Shown here: in pieces, positions 1-13,136 of the stretch
How positions within the stretch are numbered: the stretch's first letter is position 1
How the letters are laid out: each line of letters begins with the position of its first letter
Source of the DNA: Ananas comosus
Taxonomy: Eukaryota; Streptophyta; Magnoliopsida; Poales; Bromeliaceae
Assembly: GCF_001540865.1 (NCBI RefSeq)
Contig: NC_033623.1
Location: 248,001-312,000, forward strand
DNA: 64,000 nucleotides
Direction of reading: 5' to 3'
The notes under the pieces: generated by a model
The model's input: only the letters and a program-made list of their open reading frames with translations
What the model was told of the DNA's origin: nothing
The model's database searches: none
Made by a program: the position numbers and the translations under genes

Positions 1-211
1 AGAACAAGTGGCACTAAATAACTGTCAGTCAACTTATTTAAACAAAGCAGATTGCACTAGCTTGCAACATTACAGCAGCTCATTCACCAAAAAAAGTTGA
101 AAAATTTTAATCCTCATGTGTGTACAGCCAAAAGCTTAACTTCTAAGGCGTCCTAGTTCAAAATGTTATAATTATAATTTGTAATAATGTTTCTTGCTTT
201 CTTTCTTTTTA

Positions 212-784
212 GGGGACGTTTGGATTGACGAATCTGTAGATCCAACGTAAATCAAGTGTAGTGGTGTTTGAGTTTCCCTGAAGTGTGATTATTTTTTTGT
301 TGTTTGTTTTGACGTAACTCGTACAGTCCGAAAGTTAAATTCAATTACTTTTTCTGTTTGTTTTGATGTAACTTGGTGCCGGTAAAATTAGTTTTTTGAG
401 TTCCATTGTTTGTTTTGATGTAAGTAAGTGAATTCCATTATCTCCTAAATATAGCAATAAATTTACCGCTATAAAATTTAACCTATTATATAATTACATT
501 TTTTATTATTGTTTAAAGGTAATTCTAATTTATTATAAATAAGGTAATTCTAACCCATTATAAAGGAAGTAGAGTTTAGGTTTTACTGTTCAATAAAATT
601 TTTAGAGGAGGTTGAGTGTGATGGAAGTCAAGTTCGGCACTTTCGAGGAGGAAGTCGAGATTAGGTGAAGTGGAGGTCTAACGTAACTTGAGTTACATTA
701 CATTTTTCACTTACACCAAAACAAATAACGGAAGTAGTGGAACTCGAGTTCCATCACTCCACTTACACCAAAACAAACGGACCC
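212..784. mobile_element. Tourist-like MITE (PIF/Harbinger type)
   Basis: The ends are inverted and similar: GGGGACGTTTGG on the left and the complement of CAAACGGACCC on the right. The element is flanked by TTA at 209-211 and TTA at 785-787, the target duplication typical of PIF/Harbinger elements. Inside, a phrase like TGTTTGTTTTGATGTAA recurs at roughly 55-60 bp steps between 300 and 425, and related inverted phrases lie near 690-775. No transposase reading frame is present, so it is non-autonomous. The family name is inferred from the TSD and termini only. Confidence 0.65.
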
Positions 785-1256
785 TTAGTGTTTCTGCCTA
801 GAAAATGCACCATCAATATCTATAAAAACATGAAAGATATTGCTTCATTATAAACACCACAAAATTGAGAGAAATGCTGAGGCAAAACATGATAAGAAAC
901 TTGTGTACGACTGTAAGCTTGTGCAGAATTTTCCTTTCACATCAGAGTATAAAGAACCCATGTGCATAAAATCTTGATGACTAATGACTTGCAGTTAACA
1001 CAGCCTTATTAACTCTAAATGCTTGGAGTAAGCATCAGCAAGTAACAATGATAAGATCAGTGAAGCAATCAATATTTTCAAAGCAATTACATCCATGTAG
1101 GCATGCACTCAAATCCAAATCTTCAAATTATTTCGATTATAGCATAATACTATCTAGAGCAAAATGATCTGCAGCATACAGAAATACTAGCTCTAGCCTA
1201 TTACAGAAAAGATAATAACACTAAAAGTTAAGTTATCGTTTGGAAAAAGAATATAC

Positions 1257-2436
1257 CTGGTTAGCATATGTGCGTTGAAAGGGACTCTTATCTGCATTAA
1301 GCTGAAAAAATGCTTAGTTAGATTGAAAGTACTATATATATAGAAGCATGCTATTTGTGTCAAAGATTATGAAATCATGCTGCATGGCATTTATGTTTCA
1401 AAAAAGTTCAATAAATTGAAACTCTTGATAAACAATGTTATGACTTCAAGTCATCATGTGAAGTCATCATTGACCCAATATAGAAAAGCATCAAGGCAGT
1501 AAAGGTCTAAAAGATAACCTTACTTTTAACAACAACTCCTGAAATAACAATAATTAATAATTTTAAACACTGCACATAATAACCAATAGGCACTGCTCTC
1601 ACCAGAAGTTAATTGAAGCCCTATCTATCAACTTGCTGTAAAAGCATAAATAGGCTTCATGGCACAACAAAGATGATGAAGAAAACCGACCAAAGAATAG
1701 ACAAATAGTTGTTTTCCTTGAATGGTGAAATGTCAAACAGTGAAGAAGAGAATAATAGTTATTTAAGCAGTTTTAGGAATCTCTCACAGAGAATCCTAAA
1801 ACTTCCCTAAAACCCCAAGCATCCCCCCTTTTTGCCGTGTCCTTCAAATCCACTATTATCCCACTCATTAAATCTGCACAAACAAACCATACCATGCCAA
1901 GAAACGCTAACAACATTGCAGAAGGTGGCTATGTCTCACAGCAATTCCAGAGTTAGAGGAGGGATTAATAATCCTCGTAGAGTTGCACAATCGTACTACA
2001 AATATGCGGTATGGCTATCAAACCCATTTCCCAGTTATGTCAAAGATCCCCAAACCCCCATTTTCACAATCCTTTCAAGTCCCTACACCCCATTCATCAA
2101 ACTCGCACAAAACTAACATACAAGAAACCCTAGAAAATCACAAAATGCCCCACATCAATTTCATAGGTCAAACAGCCAATTCATCATTCTAGGGCATAGC
2201 AAGGATGAAAACAACCAATAAAGAACCAAAATAGATATAAGTAGAAGGGGGAAAAAATGCGATCGCGGATCAAACCCTACATCTTTGAATTGGAGGAGCC
2301 CGAGGTTGCCGAGGTAGGACATGGTGAGGTGCGAGGACTCGATCGGGATGATGATCTGCACGAGCTGCATCGCCTCCGACCGCATCAGCTCCATCGGGGG
2401 GCAACACCCCCTCCGCGGCTCCCTCAGATCCCCCAT
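1257..2436 (-). CDS. VHA-a: V-type proton ATPase subunit a, 5' part (exons 1-2), cut by the window edge
   Basis: Subunit a is the large membrane subunit of the V0 sector, which carries protons across the tonoplast or trans-Golgi membrane when V1 hydrolyses ATP. Exon 1 is 2281-2436 (52 codons) and contains the diagnostic N-terminal stretches [17 protein letters not shown] and [13 protein letters not shown]. Exon 2 is 1257-1301 (15 codons), reading [15 protein letters not shown], the expected continuation. Both exons are phase 0 with GT and AG borders, and the intron is 979 bp. I could not find exon 3 (family sequence around IKRCGEMARKLR) in 1-1256, so it should lie left of the window. About 67 of roughly 820 residues are visible. 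The chosen ATG (2436) adds 14 residues before MELMRSE; the internal Met at residue 15 is an alternative start. The protein family is clear from sequence, the isoform is not. Confidence 0.9.
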
Positions 2437-2530
2437 TTCTCTACTCCTCCTCCACCCCCTCCGACTCGCTTCTCCTCCGCGATCGAAACCCTAATCGGAG
2501 ATCAAATCGCCCTCTATGCCCTTCGATCGG

Positions 2531-2565
2531 AGAAGAAGAAGAAGAAGAAGAAGAAGAAGAAGAAG
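2531..2565. repeat. (GAA)n trinucleotide repeat in the presumed VHA-a 5'UTR
   Basis: About 11 GAA/AAG units lie about 95 bp upstream of the VHA-a start codon. On the gene's strand they form a (TTC)n tract, a common kind of 5'UTR microsatellite in plants. Confidence 0.8.
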
Positions 2566-2696
2566 GGTGATCCCGTGAAGAGGGATCGATCGAATGGTCG
2601 GGAGGGGATCGGCGACGCAACGACGTGATCCTTCTTCTTCTTATTGTTCTATCCTCTTGTGGTGGTGAATGTACACGTGGGAGCATGAGATACACG

Positions 2697-2739
2697 ATTT
2701 TGCGCCTCTGACTTATACGGGATATGATAATAATATATA

Positions 2740-2770
<31 letters not shown>

Positions 2771-4020
2771 GCATTTTTATGTAATTAAGTGTCCATTAAA
2801 ATAGTCTATTACTAATTTTGTATTTTATTTTGGTTTCAATTTTTATTTTTTTTTTTGCAAATATGTCTTTAATTTTTATTATTTGCTTCGTATTAAAAAT
2901 TTATTAATTTGAACAAATGTTATCACAGGACAAAATTTGATACTCATGTGGCATTAATATAATAAATAAATAAATATTATATAGTGCTGGCATGGTAGTT
3001 TTTTATTAAATTATTAGCATTTGTAACTGCAAAACTTAATTAACGTAAACACTAATATAATTAGAAATTAAATTCAGGAAAAATAATTGAAAATTAAAGT
3101 TAAAAAATCAGATAAAGGCCAACATTAACCTTTGAAATAATAGTGAAAAATAACAGTTTGTGTCCGACGTGTTTAAGTGTTATACTGATTTTATTTCGGG
3201 CTTTTGTTATTTTTGAGTAAAAAGCATATTAGGAGTATATTTCTTTACATTGTTAGGACATTTGAATTTTATTTACGTAGTGTTTGGGTTAAAATGCAGA
3301 ATTATTAAAAATAATTTAAAATAAGGTGTTTAGAGTAAGAAAAAAAAAAAGTAAAAAAAGCTTTTTTTAGCATTTATTTTGCATTTTTATTTATTGAAAA
3401 TATCCGAAAATATAAAAATTTGTTTTATATAAAATCCTTTTTGAAGGGATTAAACATTTGAAAAATAGAAAAGAGTTTCTCTTTGGAAAAGGAAAAAGAG
3501 AGAGGGAAATGTGATTGTTGGAACTTGCAGGTACAATTTAAGATGTTGAAATGGGCTGGACCTGGGCTTAGATTTCAAAATTTCCAGGCCTAATAATAGT
3601 ATAATAGTAAAAGAAAATGGTTCTTAGTCCGGCCCATATACATTCTGTGTAGTACATGAGTAGCCTTTTTTTTTTTTTTTTTTTTTTCAGCTTGAACCGA
3701 ATCGGGTCATGTCTCTGTATTGGGCCGGACTGTATTTCTTTCACTTCCTTCAAATATTAATTTTTTTTATCGGCAAAATGAATCCCACCTCTTATTATCA
3801 TTTTTTATTTTTTCTCTAGTTATTCATTATTTATATCGCACGGATTACTACGTTAGTATAAATGAATTTTGTTATAATTGGACAATCCCAGTAGAAAAAC
3901 ATTTTTACCTTTCTGAATTCTGATATTTAGATGCGGTGGTTCACAGATGACGTGGTGAACCAAGTCCAGGCATAGAAAGTTTCCACTGGACCCTTCTCCT
4001 CTTCGCTAAAACCACAGTAG
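2697..4020. other. Intergenic region between two divergent genes
   Basis: This AT-rich spacer separates the divergent VHA-a and NERD1-like genes. It holds an (AAT)n tract near 2736-2769 and a poly(T) run near 3665-3687. I see no coding exon. The last about 100 bp before 4020 should include the NERD1-like promoter and leader, but I find no convincing TATA box. Confidence 0.5.
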
Positions 4021-4075
4021 AGAGAGAAACGCTTGTGTCGTGCTCCTCCTCTCCATCTTCTCCCCTACCTCGACG

Positions 4076-7000
4076 ATGCGGAAGCGCGATCTCGGCATCC
4101 TCCTCCTCGCCGCTTTCGCCATTTTCTTCTCTCTACAGGTCTCCCCACTCACTACCCCCCTTTCTCTTTCGCTCTCTCTGCGTTTGTGCCGAGGAATTGG
4201 CGGGGTGTGAGTCGTATTGTGGTGTTTTAGTGCCTCGATTTCATCTGGGTAGTGCGAAATTAGGGATAAGATTGAATACCTATGGTCGTTTTTGGCAGCA
4301 TGAGGAGGATTTTTTAGTGCAAGGGGACCTTTTGTGGCCTTTTGATGTATCGATTTCGTTTGGGTAGTGGGAAATTAGGGCTAAGATCGACTGCTTGTGG
4401 TCGTTTTTGGTGAATTTTTCCCTTTTTTTCCTTCACGAGGGCGAGTTTTCGTTCAAGGAGGCTATTTGTGGTATTTTGTTGGATCGATTTCGTCTGGGTA
4501 GTGCAAAATTCGGGATAAGATCAACTACTTGTGGTCGTTTTGGGTTTACTTGTCCTTTTTTTCCCGCTTCAGCATGAGAGCTTTTTGGTAGTGTTTTAGA
4601 TTTTTCGATTTCATCTGAGCAGTGCAAAATTAGGGCTAAGATCAACTGCTGCTCATCATTTTTTGAGGTTTTTTTTTCTCATTTTTCAGCATGAGGGGGA
4701 CTTTTCATTCAAGGAGGCTTGGTTCCATCTCTCTGATGAGTATCCGATCAAGTATGAGGCTGAGCGCCTCCCCCCACCTGTAGTAGTCGATCTCAATGGC
4801 GACGGGAAGAGCGAGGTACTTGTCGCAACACACGATGCGAAGATTCAGGTGAGTTTGCTTTTCAAGCGGTGTATGAGATGCTAAAGTTTAGACCTTTGCT
4901 ATTTGTTTTCACCAGTTCTATTTTACTCTACAACTAAAACAACCACTTTTCCATGAAGGATATGATGGGTATATTTTGATATTTGTTATGATTCTTACAT
5001 CATTTGTTAAATATTAGCCTAAGAATATGAGATTGTGCAAGAATTAGATTCTGATTAATTACAATCTCGAATATGAACAAACTAGTGATATCTAGCCAAC
5101 AACAAGAAATCAATTCATGTAACTATATAAACAGATGGCTATGTAGACAAAATTTCCAAACGAAGGACAAGTTATGGAAATTGAGTGACTTTTCATTTCT
5201 AATTCTCCAAATAATTTCTGATAGCTCTGATCATCAAAACAAAGGCACCTAGGATAGGTTTGGTATGCTAGGTCCAAGGGTTTATAGGTAAATATGGTTT
5301 TGTATAAGATTGTCTTGATTGCTGCAGGTTTTAGAGCCTCATAATAGACGTGTAGATGAAGGGTTCAGTGAAGCACGGGTCCTTGCTGAGGTCTCTTTGT
5401 TGCCTGACAAAGTCCGCATAGCTTCCGGAAGACGACCTGTCGCGATGGCTGCAGGTGTTGTTGATCGTTCATATAAGCACGGAGAAATAAGGAAGCAGGT
5501 CTTTGTTGTTGTCACATCTGGCTGGTCAGTTATGTGTTTTGATCACAACCTCAAAAAGCTTTGGGAAAATAATTTGCAGGTGCATGAAAAGACTCAGCTA
5601 TACTTCCTATTGAGTTTTCCTTTGGGCAATATTGCCAAAAGTAGGCCTTTGTTTTGCAGTTTCCGTTAACTTCTCTTTCTTGGCAACTTTGGGTCAAAAG
5701 AATCATTTCATTGATCAAAATGCCATTGGAATGTCAGTCAAAGGTGTTTCGGACCAAATCTATTGCGTCCCAAAATTGCAAAAACAAAGGAAATTGATTG
5801 AAACTGTTAAAGAGAAAAACAAGACTATTTTTATAAAAACCCCTTTTATGAGTTTTAAATCCACTTATTCTTCTTAATCTTTGCTAGGAGGACTTTCCTC
5901 ATGGTGCTCACCACAGGGAGATTGCAATTTCAATAAGCAATTACACATTAAAGCATGGAGATGCAGGATTGGTTATTGTAGGAGGGAGAATGGAAATGCA
6001 ACATCATGTATGGTTTTTTTACTTATGCATTATCTTGTACCGTAATGTCGAATTAGAATGTTGGTATTACTTCTAAAATAGTATTTGGATAGTCTTTCAT
6101 GAATTGGTACTTGTTCTATTCCTTTGTTTGCGCTTGTCACCCAGGGGCCATTAAAATCAGCCTTTTACAATCATAGCTTTGAAAGGTCAACTAATAAACC
6201 TTTTGAAATATATAGACCTCCGCAGATCTATTTGAGGAATTTATGATGTCGGAGAATGATGGTGAGCTGCATCATAGAATTGCCAATGAAAAAGAGGTAT
6301 GAATCTTGTATATATATCCTGCGTCTACTTTAGTTACATAAGTCTACTTTATATGTGGACTATCCTTTTTTGCTATAACTACAAATAGCAAATGATTTAG
6401 TTGGTGGTTTTTTGTTTCAAAGATGAAAATATTATCAGATTGAAATAGCCAACCTTTATATGTTACTCATTATGGATGTGCAATTAGTGGTAATTCTTAT
6501 ATGAGTTAAACTTCTGCCAGAATAAACCAATTATTTAACTAGATGAACAATCAGCAGCAGTCTGTCCTTTCTCCACGCACATGCTAATCATCAGTCGTTG
6601 TACAATAAGTTATCTTTTTATTCAGGTCTCAGGGAATGGTACTGTGGATCTGCGCCATTTTGCATTTTATGCTTTTGCTGGTCGGACTGGCACTTTAAGA
6701 TGGAGTCGGAAGAGTGAAGTATGGTTCTTTTCTCAGTCTATTTCCCTTTGCTTTTTGGACTCAATTTCATAATATTTTTCTTTTCTAGCCTCTTTACATT
6801 TCTCATCTGAAATTTTTATTTCTGACGCTATAAATGATGGTTGTTTATTTAGATTAAAAATATCATGTGCCTCTGTCTACTTATTTGATCAGTTTGGAAT
6901 TGCAGAACATCCAGGCACAACCATCAGATGCATCAATGTTGATTCCGCAGCATAACTACAAGCTTGACGTCCATGCTCTCAATAGTCGTCATCCTGGAGA

Positions 7001-10000
7001 GGTGATTTGTCACAATCAACTAGAATCAGCGAGTCATTTTATCGAACCAATAGTGTAATCTCTTATTTGTATATAATAGGGATTTTTACATATAAATTCT
7101 TATAAAATCATCTGTTAGTGTATACACCTCTGAAAAGTAGAAAGTGCCTTTCTTACAATGAGACACTTATTTCGAGTTGGAGAATCTCCCAACTTTAGGA
7201 GGAAGTTGCCTCTCTGTTGGAAAAAGTTTTTTAAATGGGGAATTCTTTCTGTGTATAAGAGTAAGTTTATGAAATGGTTTATTTTTTAAGGGATATATGA
7301 AAATTCTGACTTTTCAAGGATATGTAGATAGATAACGTTCTAGGATTACATATGTAAATAGATAACTTTCAAGGGTTATGTTTATATAAATTGATAACTT
7401 TCAAGGGTTACATGTATATAACTTAATAACTTTAAGGGTTGCATATGTAAACATCTCGATCAGAGAAACATTAGTATCTTGATTGCAGCTATGGTTTAAA
7501 CTTGCCTTTTCACCTTATTTAACTGCTATTTATAAGAATGGTAGTTTTTGTTGCATTTTAATTGGCGTGTATTTATTTACAGTTTGAGTGTAGAGAATTC
7601 AGAGAATCAATTCTTGGTGTAATGCCTCATCATTGGGTAAGAACGGGCTTCTTATGGTTTCCTATATTTAGTTGTATCATGGGAAATCTTTAGCTAACAA
7701 TTGTGGTACTTTATTTTTCATCAGGATAGGCGGGAGGATACTTCGCTACACTTGGCTCATTTTAGGAGGCATAAGAGGAAATCTTTGAAGAAAACACCAG
7801 GAAAAACTGTTGCAACTACTTTACATAAGCCGGTTGAGCACAACCCACTTGGGAAGGATCGTTCCAATAAAATTGCCAAAGCGATTGGGAAAGCTGCAGA
7901 TTATGCTGGCTCAGCAAAATCCAAGAAGGTATATCTATTGCTTTATTTTATGTCCCATTGTTATTGCATCGAAGACATTCAGACTTCAAGGGTCAAATTG
8001 GAACTCTTAAGGTTGAAATGAAACCAGGGCCAAATTTCAGGGAGTAAATTTTGCAATCCATAATGAGGATGAAATTGAAGTGTGAGTCAAGTTTCAAGTT
8101 CTAAATTTGTAATTAACAATTAAATTTGTTTAATATCGCTTTTGCTCGAAGATTTAATTTAAATATTTGGCCTCTCTATTAATGTTCAATGGCACGCTTA
8201 CATTTGTTGATGCAGAAGTCACTTTATATTCCTACCATAACTAATCATACTCAAGTTTGGTGGCTTCCTAATGTGGTTGTGGCACACGAGAAGGAAGGAA
8301 TAGAGGCTGTTCATCTTGCTTCTGGACGCACCATATGCAAGGTATATGAGAATATTCCAATAATTTATCCAGTATCATGTATTTATTTGATGCACATATT
8401 ACAGCATATTAGTTCTTCTTCTTCTTCTTTTTTTTAATGATCCAACTTTTTTCTTTTGGAACATATGCTATGTAAATACTAAATAGCATATGTTGAAAGT
8501 AGGAAACTATGCTGAAGAGCAGTGGGGGGAATAGATTTTTCACTGATATAGTTTCTTTTACATGAAACTAGTTCCGACTTCTAATAATATCCTTATTGGA
8601 GAAATTTTATAATTTTACGGGTAATATTTTCCTGGTCCTATCTCATTAGTTACGTTAAATTGATGGAAAAAGGTCTAGCTTGTCCACTCAAGTCTACAAT
8701 TGAGTAAAATTGGGTTATTTGATTGTCAGGCTCGATTTGACGTCTGGGAAATTTTGTCTTTGCTCAAGTAGGAGGCCTAATAAAAAAAGGAAAAATAATC
8801 TTACTTTCTAGAAATTTGATTGAAATTCATCCTATTACTCTTAATTAGGACAACACATAGCCAATATATGACAACTTATATTGCATCTAAGATGTAGCAC
8901 ATAGCATTGCATCTAAGATGTAGAACATAGCAAATGTTTTACCTGCTTTACAATTATCTATCGTTTGTTCACGCATTGCATAAAAAGGTCTACAAAGTAT
9001 ATATTCTTTTATTTTTCAACATTTTTCCCTGTTTGTATGCTAATTAAGGCATTTCCATCTGGCAGCTTCATCTAACGGAGGGAGGGCTTCATGCAGATAT
9101 TAATGGAGATGGTGTTTTGGATCATGTTCAGGTATTTTGATCTTGAATATGTTAGTTTATTCTAGGAAAGATATGGTTACCTTCCGCTGATGCCATGGCC
9201 AGGTGCTAATATCTGTTGCTTACATATGATAAGCATGCTAAAGCACAGGCGGTACAATTACAGAACAAATCTATGGACTCACGATAGAATCATTTAACAT
9301 ATCAAATATTTTGTGCGCGCCTCTGAAAACCTTGCTTATTTGCTTGTGTTCCCTTACCAGGGGTATCTGTTAAATGAACTGTGATTATGACCAATGTAAT
9401 GTTGCATTTGTCCTTCCCTAAGGCATGCTAGTATGCTACTGTTTCTTCAAATATATAGTTTACATTCAAACTTATGTGATGTGGCTGACGCCTGAGCGAC
9501 CTGCAATATTCAGAACTACCTACCTTTTCTATAGGTGGTTGGGGGCAATGGAGCTGAACAAACTGTTGTTAGTGGCTCTATGGAAGTGCTGAAACCGTGT
9601 TGGGCAGTTGCGACCTCAGGTGTACCAGTGAGAGAGCAACTCTTCAATGCTTCTATCTGCCATTACAATCACTTCAATCTGTTCCCGCATGGAGATTTTG
9701 CAAGAAGCTTTGGAAGGACTTTTGACACAAGCACTTTGGAGGTGGCTACTCCGATCCTTGTAGGTAGAGATGATGGGCACAAGCATCGGAGAGGGAGCCA
9801 TGGAGATGTCGTCTTTTTGACAAATCGAGGAGAGGTTGGCTTTCTTCCTAAGCATACGATGCACAGAACTTTCTCATGTTACATTGTGCTTGTTTGGTTT
9901 GGCTTTGGGAACAGTTTTTTTTTCCTCTCTTTTGACAAACAAAATTCCTAGAGCTTTTACAGTGGAGGAAAGTAGAAATATGCTTCTGGGCCCACTTCTT

Positions 10001-10980
10001 TTCAGTTTGCAAACAAATGTCTGGGACTTGTAGCTGGTGGAAAGTGAAAAATGAGCTTTTGGGCCAGAAAAGTAAAAGCTTGGATTCGAAGCTTTTGCTT
10101 CTATTGAAAATCGAGAAGCTAGTGAGGAGATTTTGTTGGAAAAGCTTTTACTGTTTTTTTTCGAATAGGTCTACTGCTCTTGCATTCTACAAAAGCTCTA
10201 GCCTTGCCAAATAAGCCAATAATATCTGTTCAATTTGTCTTTTGAAACAGCTTTCTATTCAAGAAGCTAAAGCCGGATAGTTGGAGTAAAGAGTTATGTC
10301 TTTCTGACTGGATCTAGCCAGCCAAAATGTCTTCTAGGCACAGAACGGAAGTCTAATTTGAAACATACGCTTCTAGCTTCGTCATGAAGCCGTTTATGAG
10401 AATTTTTGATGAATAAAAACTTAATTAGGACTTCTTCTGACAGGTTTATAGAAAAGGTTCCTGTACTTTCCCATGACTTGTTTCGATTTCTATTTTCCAG
10501 GTAACATCATACACCCCTGGTTTACACGGCCACGATGCCATCTGGCGCTGGCAATTGTCAACCGGTGCGACCTGGTCGAACCTCCCATCTCCGTCTGGAA
10601 TGACAGAAAGTGCGGTGGTTCCCACCCTCAAATCTTTTTCCCTCCGATCTCATCACCATGATAAAGAAGTCATAATCGCGGCGGGTGATCAAGAAGCTGT
10701 TGTAATATCCCCCGGCGGAAGCATATTAACCTCGATCGAGTTGCCCGCGCCTCCCACCCATGCATTACTCCTAGAGGATTTCTCTGGAGACGGCCTTACT
10801 GATATTATTCTAGTAACTTCTGGAGGGGTTTATGGGTTCGTTCAGACCCGCCAGCCCGGCGCCCTCTTCTTCAGCGCACTCGTGGGTTGCCTAATTGTTG
10901 TCATGGGAGTAATATTTGTCTCTCAGCATCTAAATTCCATCAACAAGGGGAAGCCCAGGGCTTCAACTGATTACAGGTAG
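4076..10980 (+). CDS. NERD1: NERD1-like FG-GAP repeat membrane protein (13 exons, 697 aa)
   Basis: This is the homologue of Arabidopsis NERD1 (At3g51050), a Golgi/endomembrane protein with integrin-alpha-like FG-GAP repeats, linked to exocyst function and root growth. The exons are 4076-4138, 4690-4848, 5328-5579, 5888-6007, 6216-6296, 6626-6718, 6906-7001, 7583-7636, 7725-7928, 8216-8341, 9066-9131, 9535-9834 and 10501-10980. Every junction is phase 0 with GT-AG borders, and the sum is 697 codons plus TAG, the length expected for the family. Visible features are an N-terminal hydrophobic signal segment (residues 6-20), Asp-rich FG-GAP/calcium-loop motifs DLNGDG (55-60), DINGDG (427-432) and DFSGDG (631-636), and one C-terminal transmembrane helix (about 659-679) followed by a short basic tail. 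Exon 5 (residues 199-225) is the least conserved piece; I used the ATATAG acceptor because the GCAG 9 bp downstream would break the frame. Intron 1 contains tandem decoy copies of the start of exon 2, and intron 12 a MITE-like insertion. Confidence 0.93.
4170..4700 (+). repeat. Tandem partial copies of the exon 2 boundary inside NERD1 intron 1
   Basis: The phrase TCGATTTCATCTGGGTAGTG recurs, with changes, at 4235, 4350, 4484 and 4605. Each copy is followed by a diverged copy of the exon 2 start: catgag at 4299, cacgag at 4434, catgag at 4573, and finally the true exon 2 at 4690. Spacing is 117-139 bp. The copies at 4299 and 4573 keep an AG acceptor but soon reach stop codons. The copy at 4434 has lost the AG yet still reads HEGEFSFKEA, close to the real exon (HEGDFSFKEA). 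Confidence 0.8.
7331..7450. repeat. Short minisatellite in NERD1 intron 7
   Basis: About four imperfect units of 30-32 bp, each with a phrase like GATAACTTTCAAGGGTTA (starts near 7331, 7361, 7393 and 7425). It is intronic and AT-rich. Confidence 0.6.
9890..10220. mobile_element. MITE-like insertion in NERD1 intron 12
   Basis: The left end (GCTTGTTTGGTTTGGC) and the complement of the right end (GGCTTATTTGGCAAGGC) are similar inverted termini. The interior is rich in AGCTTTTG and GCTTCT phrases in both orientations. Related phrases (ATGAGCTTTTGG, GAAG-TTTCTGCTTCT) occur at 28980-29090 in an intron of the F-box gene and, more weakly, at 33570-33660 in the aspartic protease intron. No open frame of its own. 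Boundaries are approximate and no target duplication was identified. Confidence 0.45.
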
Positions 10981-12237
10981 CGTGTTCTACCGGGCTATTT
11001 ACGGTACGCGGATTAAATACCCAAGGAGTAACCTATCATCTTCTCTTGAAACTTTTTCCTTGTTGGGTTATATTGTTATAGAGGAGAATATATGGTTGAT
11101 ACTGTTGATATACTATAGAAGCTTTTAGCTTTTCCCTCTTTTTGCCTCAACTAGGGTACCATCACAGGGCTGCTTGTGTTTAATCATGATACTGAAGCAT
11201 TTGGAAGACAAATTGCCATACAAATTTTTGTCCTTTGCTAAGTGTAACCCTCACAACAGGATATTTGTGTTGTTTTTACAAATTTGGGTGACAGTGATCT
11301 GCTTTTGGAATGGAAAGATAATAGGTTGTTTATTTAGTGGGATGCCACTAGTGGGGATTGATAGTGAATGAGGATCTAAGAAAGATTGGGTGTGGACCAT
11401 TTGTGTCATTTTCCAACTATTGGGTGTGCAAATATTTGGATGCCTTTTTTTTAAAAAAAAACTTTGTTGTAGCTTTAAGCATCTTGGTGAAAAGGATTTA
11501 TTGGTCAACATTGACCCATCCAAACAACATGGACTGATCCCAACAGAGTTTTCATGTATGTTGTAGTCTAGTATATGCGATATTTAGTATATAAATTAAT
11601 AGAAAAAACTTCAAATATCATCCTATGGTTTTACACTTTCTTACTTTAATATCTTGTGATTTAAAGTGTACCATTTTTATATCCTGTGATTTTATTTTTA
11701 TTTTTTTGCTATCTCATCCACTAATTTTTTTTTGTTAAATCAGTGACAAAGTTAAAACTAAAAGGTACTAAAGTGAATATTCGATAAATTATAGATGGAG
11801 TATTTGAAGTTTTTTGTATATGATTTAACGAAAAGTTTAACGGAGGGGTTGATCGAGGAAAAGAAAAAAAAGGAAATCACAGGGTATTAATTGATACATT
11901 TTAAACCACACCGGATACCAAAGTGAAAAAGTGTGAAACTACAGGAGTTATATTTGGAGTTTATCCAAATGAATATAAAGTTGGGGAAGTAGTTTGATTC
12001 ATTTTTTTTTTTTTGTTTTTAGCCACTGTTTTCTCCTGATCATTATTTTTGAGATCCATGCATATTAAAAGTTTTATTTTTAGTGTGCACTCGACTGTGA
12101 CAAGCAGAGCAAGTGAAACTAAAATTTAACTTAAACAGTTTAACTACGAATACAGATCAAAGGTAATGTAATCTCACACATTTTTTGTCAGATCTGATTG
12201 GAATTTGAATTCAGCAGTCCGATTGCAGTAAAGTACT

Positions 12238-12294
<57 letters not shown>

Positions 12295-12464
12295 CTGCCT
12301 TTGTAAGGAAGCAAACTGGTTTCCCTGGTTTACGGTCTGACCGATTTAATCAGTCGATTTAGATCGAATTCCAAAAAAATGTGGATAATTTAATTAGATC
12401 AATTTCCACAGTGTTCAACCAAACTCCTAAAAAGGATGCCATGTGAAAGAACAAGGGACACAAG
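10981..12464. other. 3' flank of the NERD1-like gene and intergenic DNA
   Basis: The first about 500 bp probably include the 3'UTR. An inverted-repeat MITE lies at 11605-11965 (entered separately). A run of 56 T occupies 12239-12294, which may not be assembled at its true length. No further gene was seen. Confidence 0.5.
11605..11965. mobile_element. Inverted-repeat MITE, family A, copy 1
   Basis: Left arm: ACTTCAAATATCATCCTATG followed by a phrase about TTTCACACTTTCTTACTTT. Right arm: the complementary phrases ending in TATTTGGAGTTTATCC. The arms are about 80 bp and imperfect. The same skeleton recurs at 13713-14066 and 39309-39615, with right halves near 45424-45566, 45740-45810, 48690-48840 and 51450-51546. 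There is no coding capacity. Confidence 0.65.
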
Positions 12465-12850
12465 CATAGTTAGTTAATTCGGATTCGGCAAAAATTCGGT
12501 ACGGATATAATTCGGATAAAATTCGTTTTTTAATTTTTAAATTTTTTGAAAAATACGGCTAAAAAACGGATGCGGTAATTATTCGGATACGTAATTTATA
12601 CGGATATTATACGTTTATCAATTAAAAATTCGGAATCAAAAATTCGGCTATATAATAAATATATAATAATTAATATACTATATATATTATTTTTATACTT
12701 TTTTATATAAATTAAATATATTCAAAATTATAATAAATAAATATATATTAATAATATATAAAATTAAGTATTTAGAAATATTAATAAATAATTATAAATT
12801 TATAAATAAAAAATTATATATAATAAATAAATGAATATGTATTTATAAAT

Positions 12851-12857
<7 letters not shown>

Positions 12858-12908
<51 letters not shown>

Positions 12909-12909
12909 N
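12858..12909. repeat. (AT)n microsatellite ending in an unknown base
   Basis: A pure AT dinucleotide run ends at a single N (12909). Sequence composition changes abruptly from AT-rich to GC-rich at this point, so the junction is suspect. Confidence 0.85.
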
Positions 12910-13136
12910 GAGCGGCGAGTGCAGCAGCGACGCGAGCAGCAGCGCCTAAGCGCCGGCTCCCAGCGCAGCAGCAGCGAGAGCAGCGGCTTGAGCAGGCCCA
13001 ACAGGAGGAGGAGGAGGCGGCAGGACCGGCCGTGGCCCTCGTTCTCGCCGGCGCTGCCGTCTACGGGAGAGCGCGGCAGGCGTCTTTTTTCTCCTTCTCT
13101 TTGTCATTTTTCATAGCCCCGAAAACTCATATGAAG

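Noticed and set aside
6225..6229. Alternative acceptor GCAG|AT for NERD1 exon 5
   Set aside because: Using it would shift the frame and give an early stop; the ATATAG acceptor 9 bp upstream keeps all junctions in phase 0.
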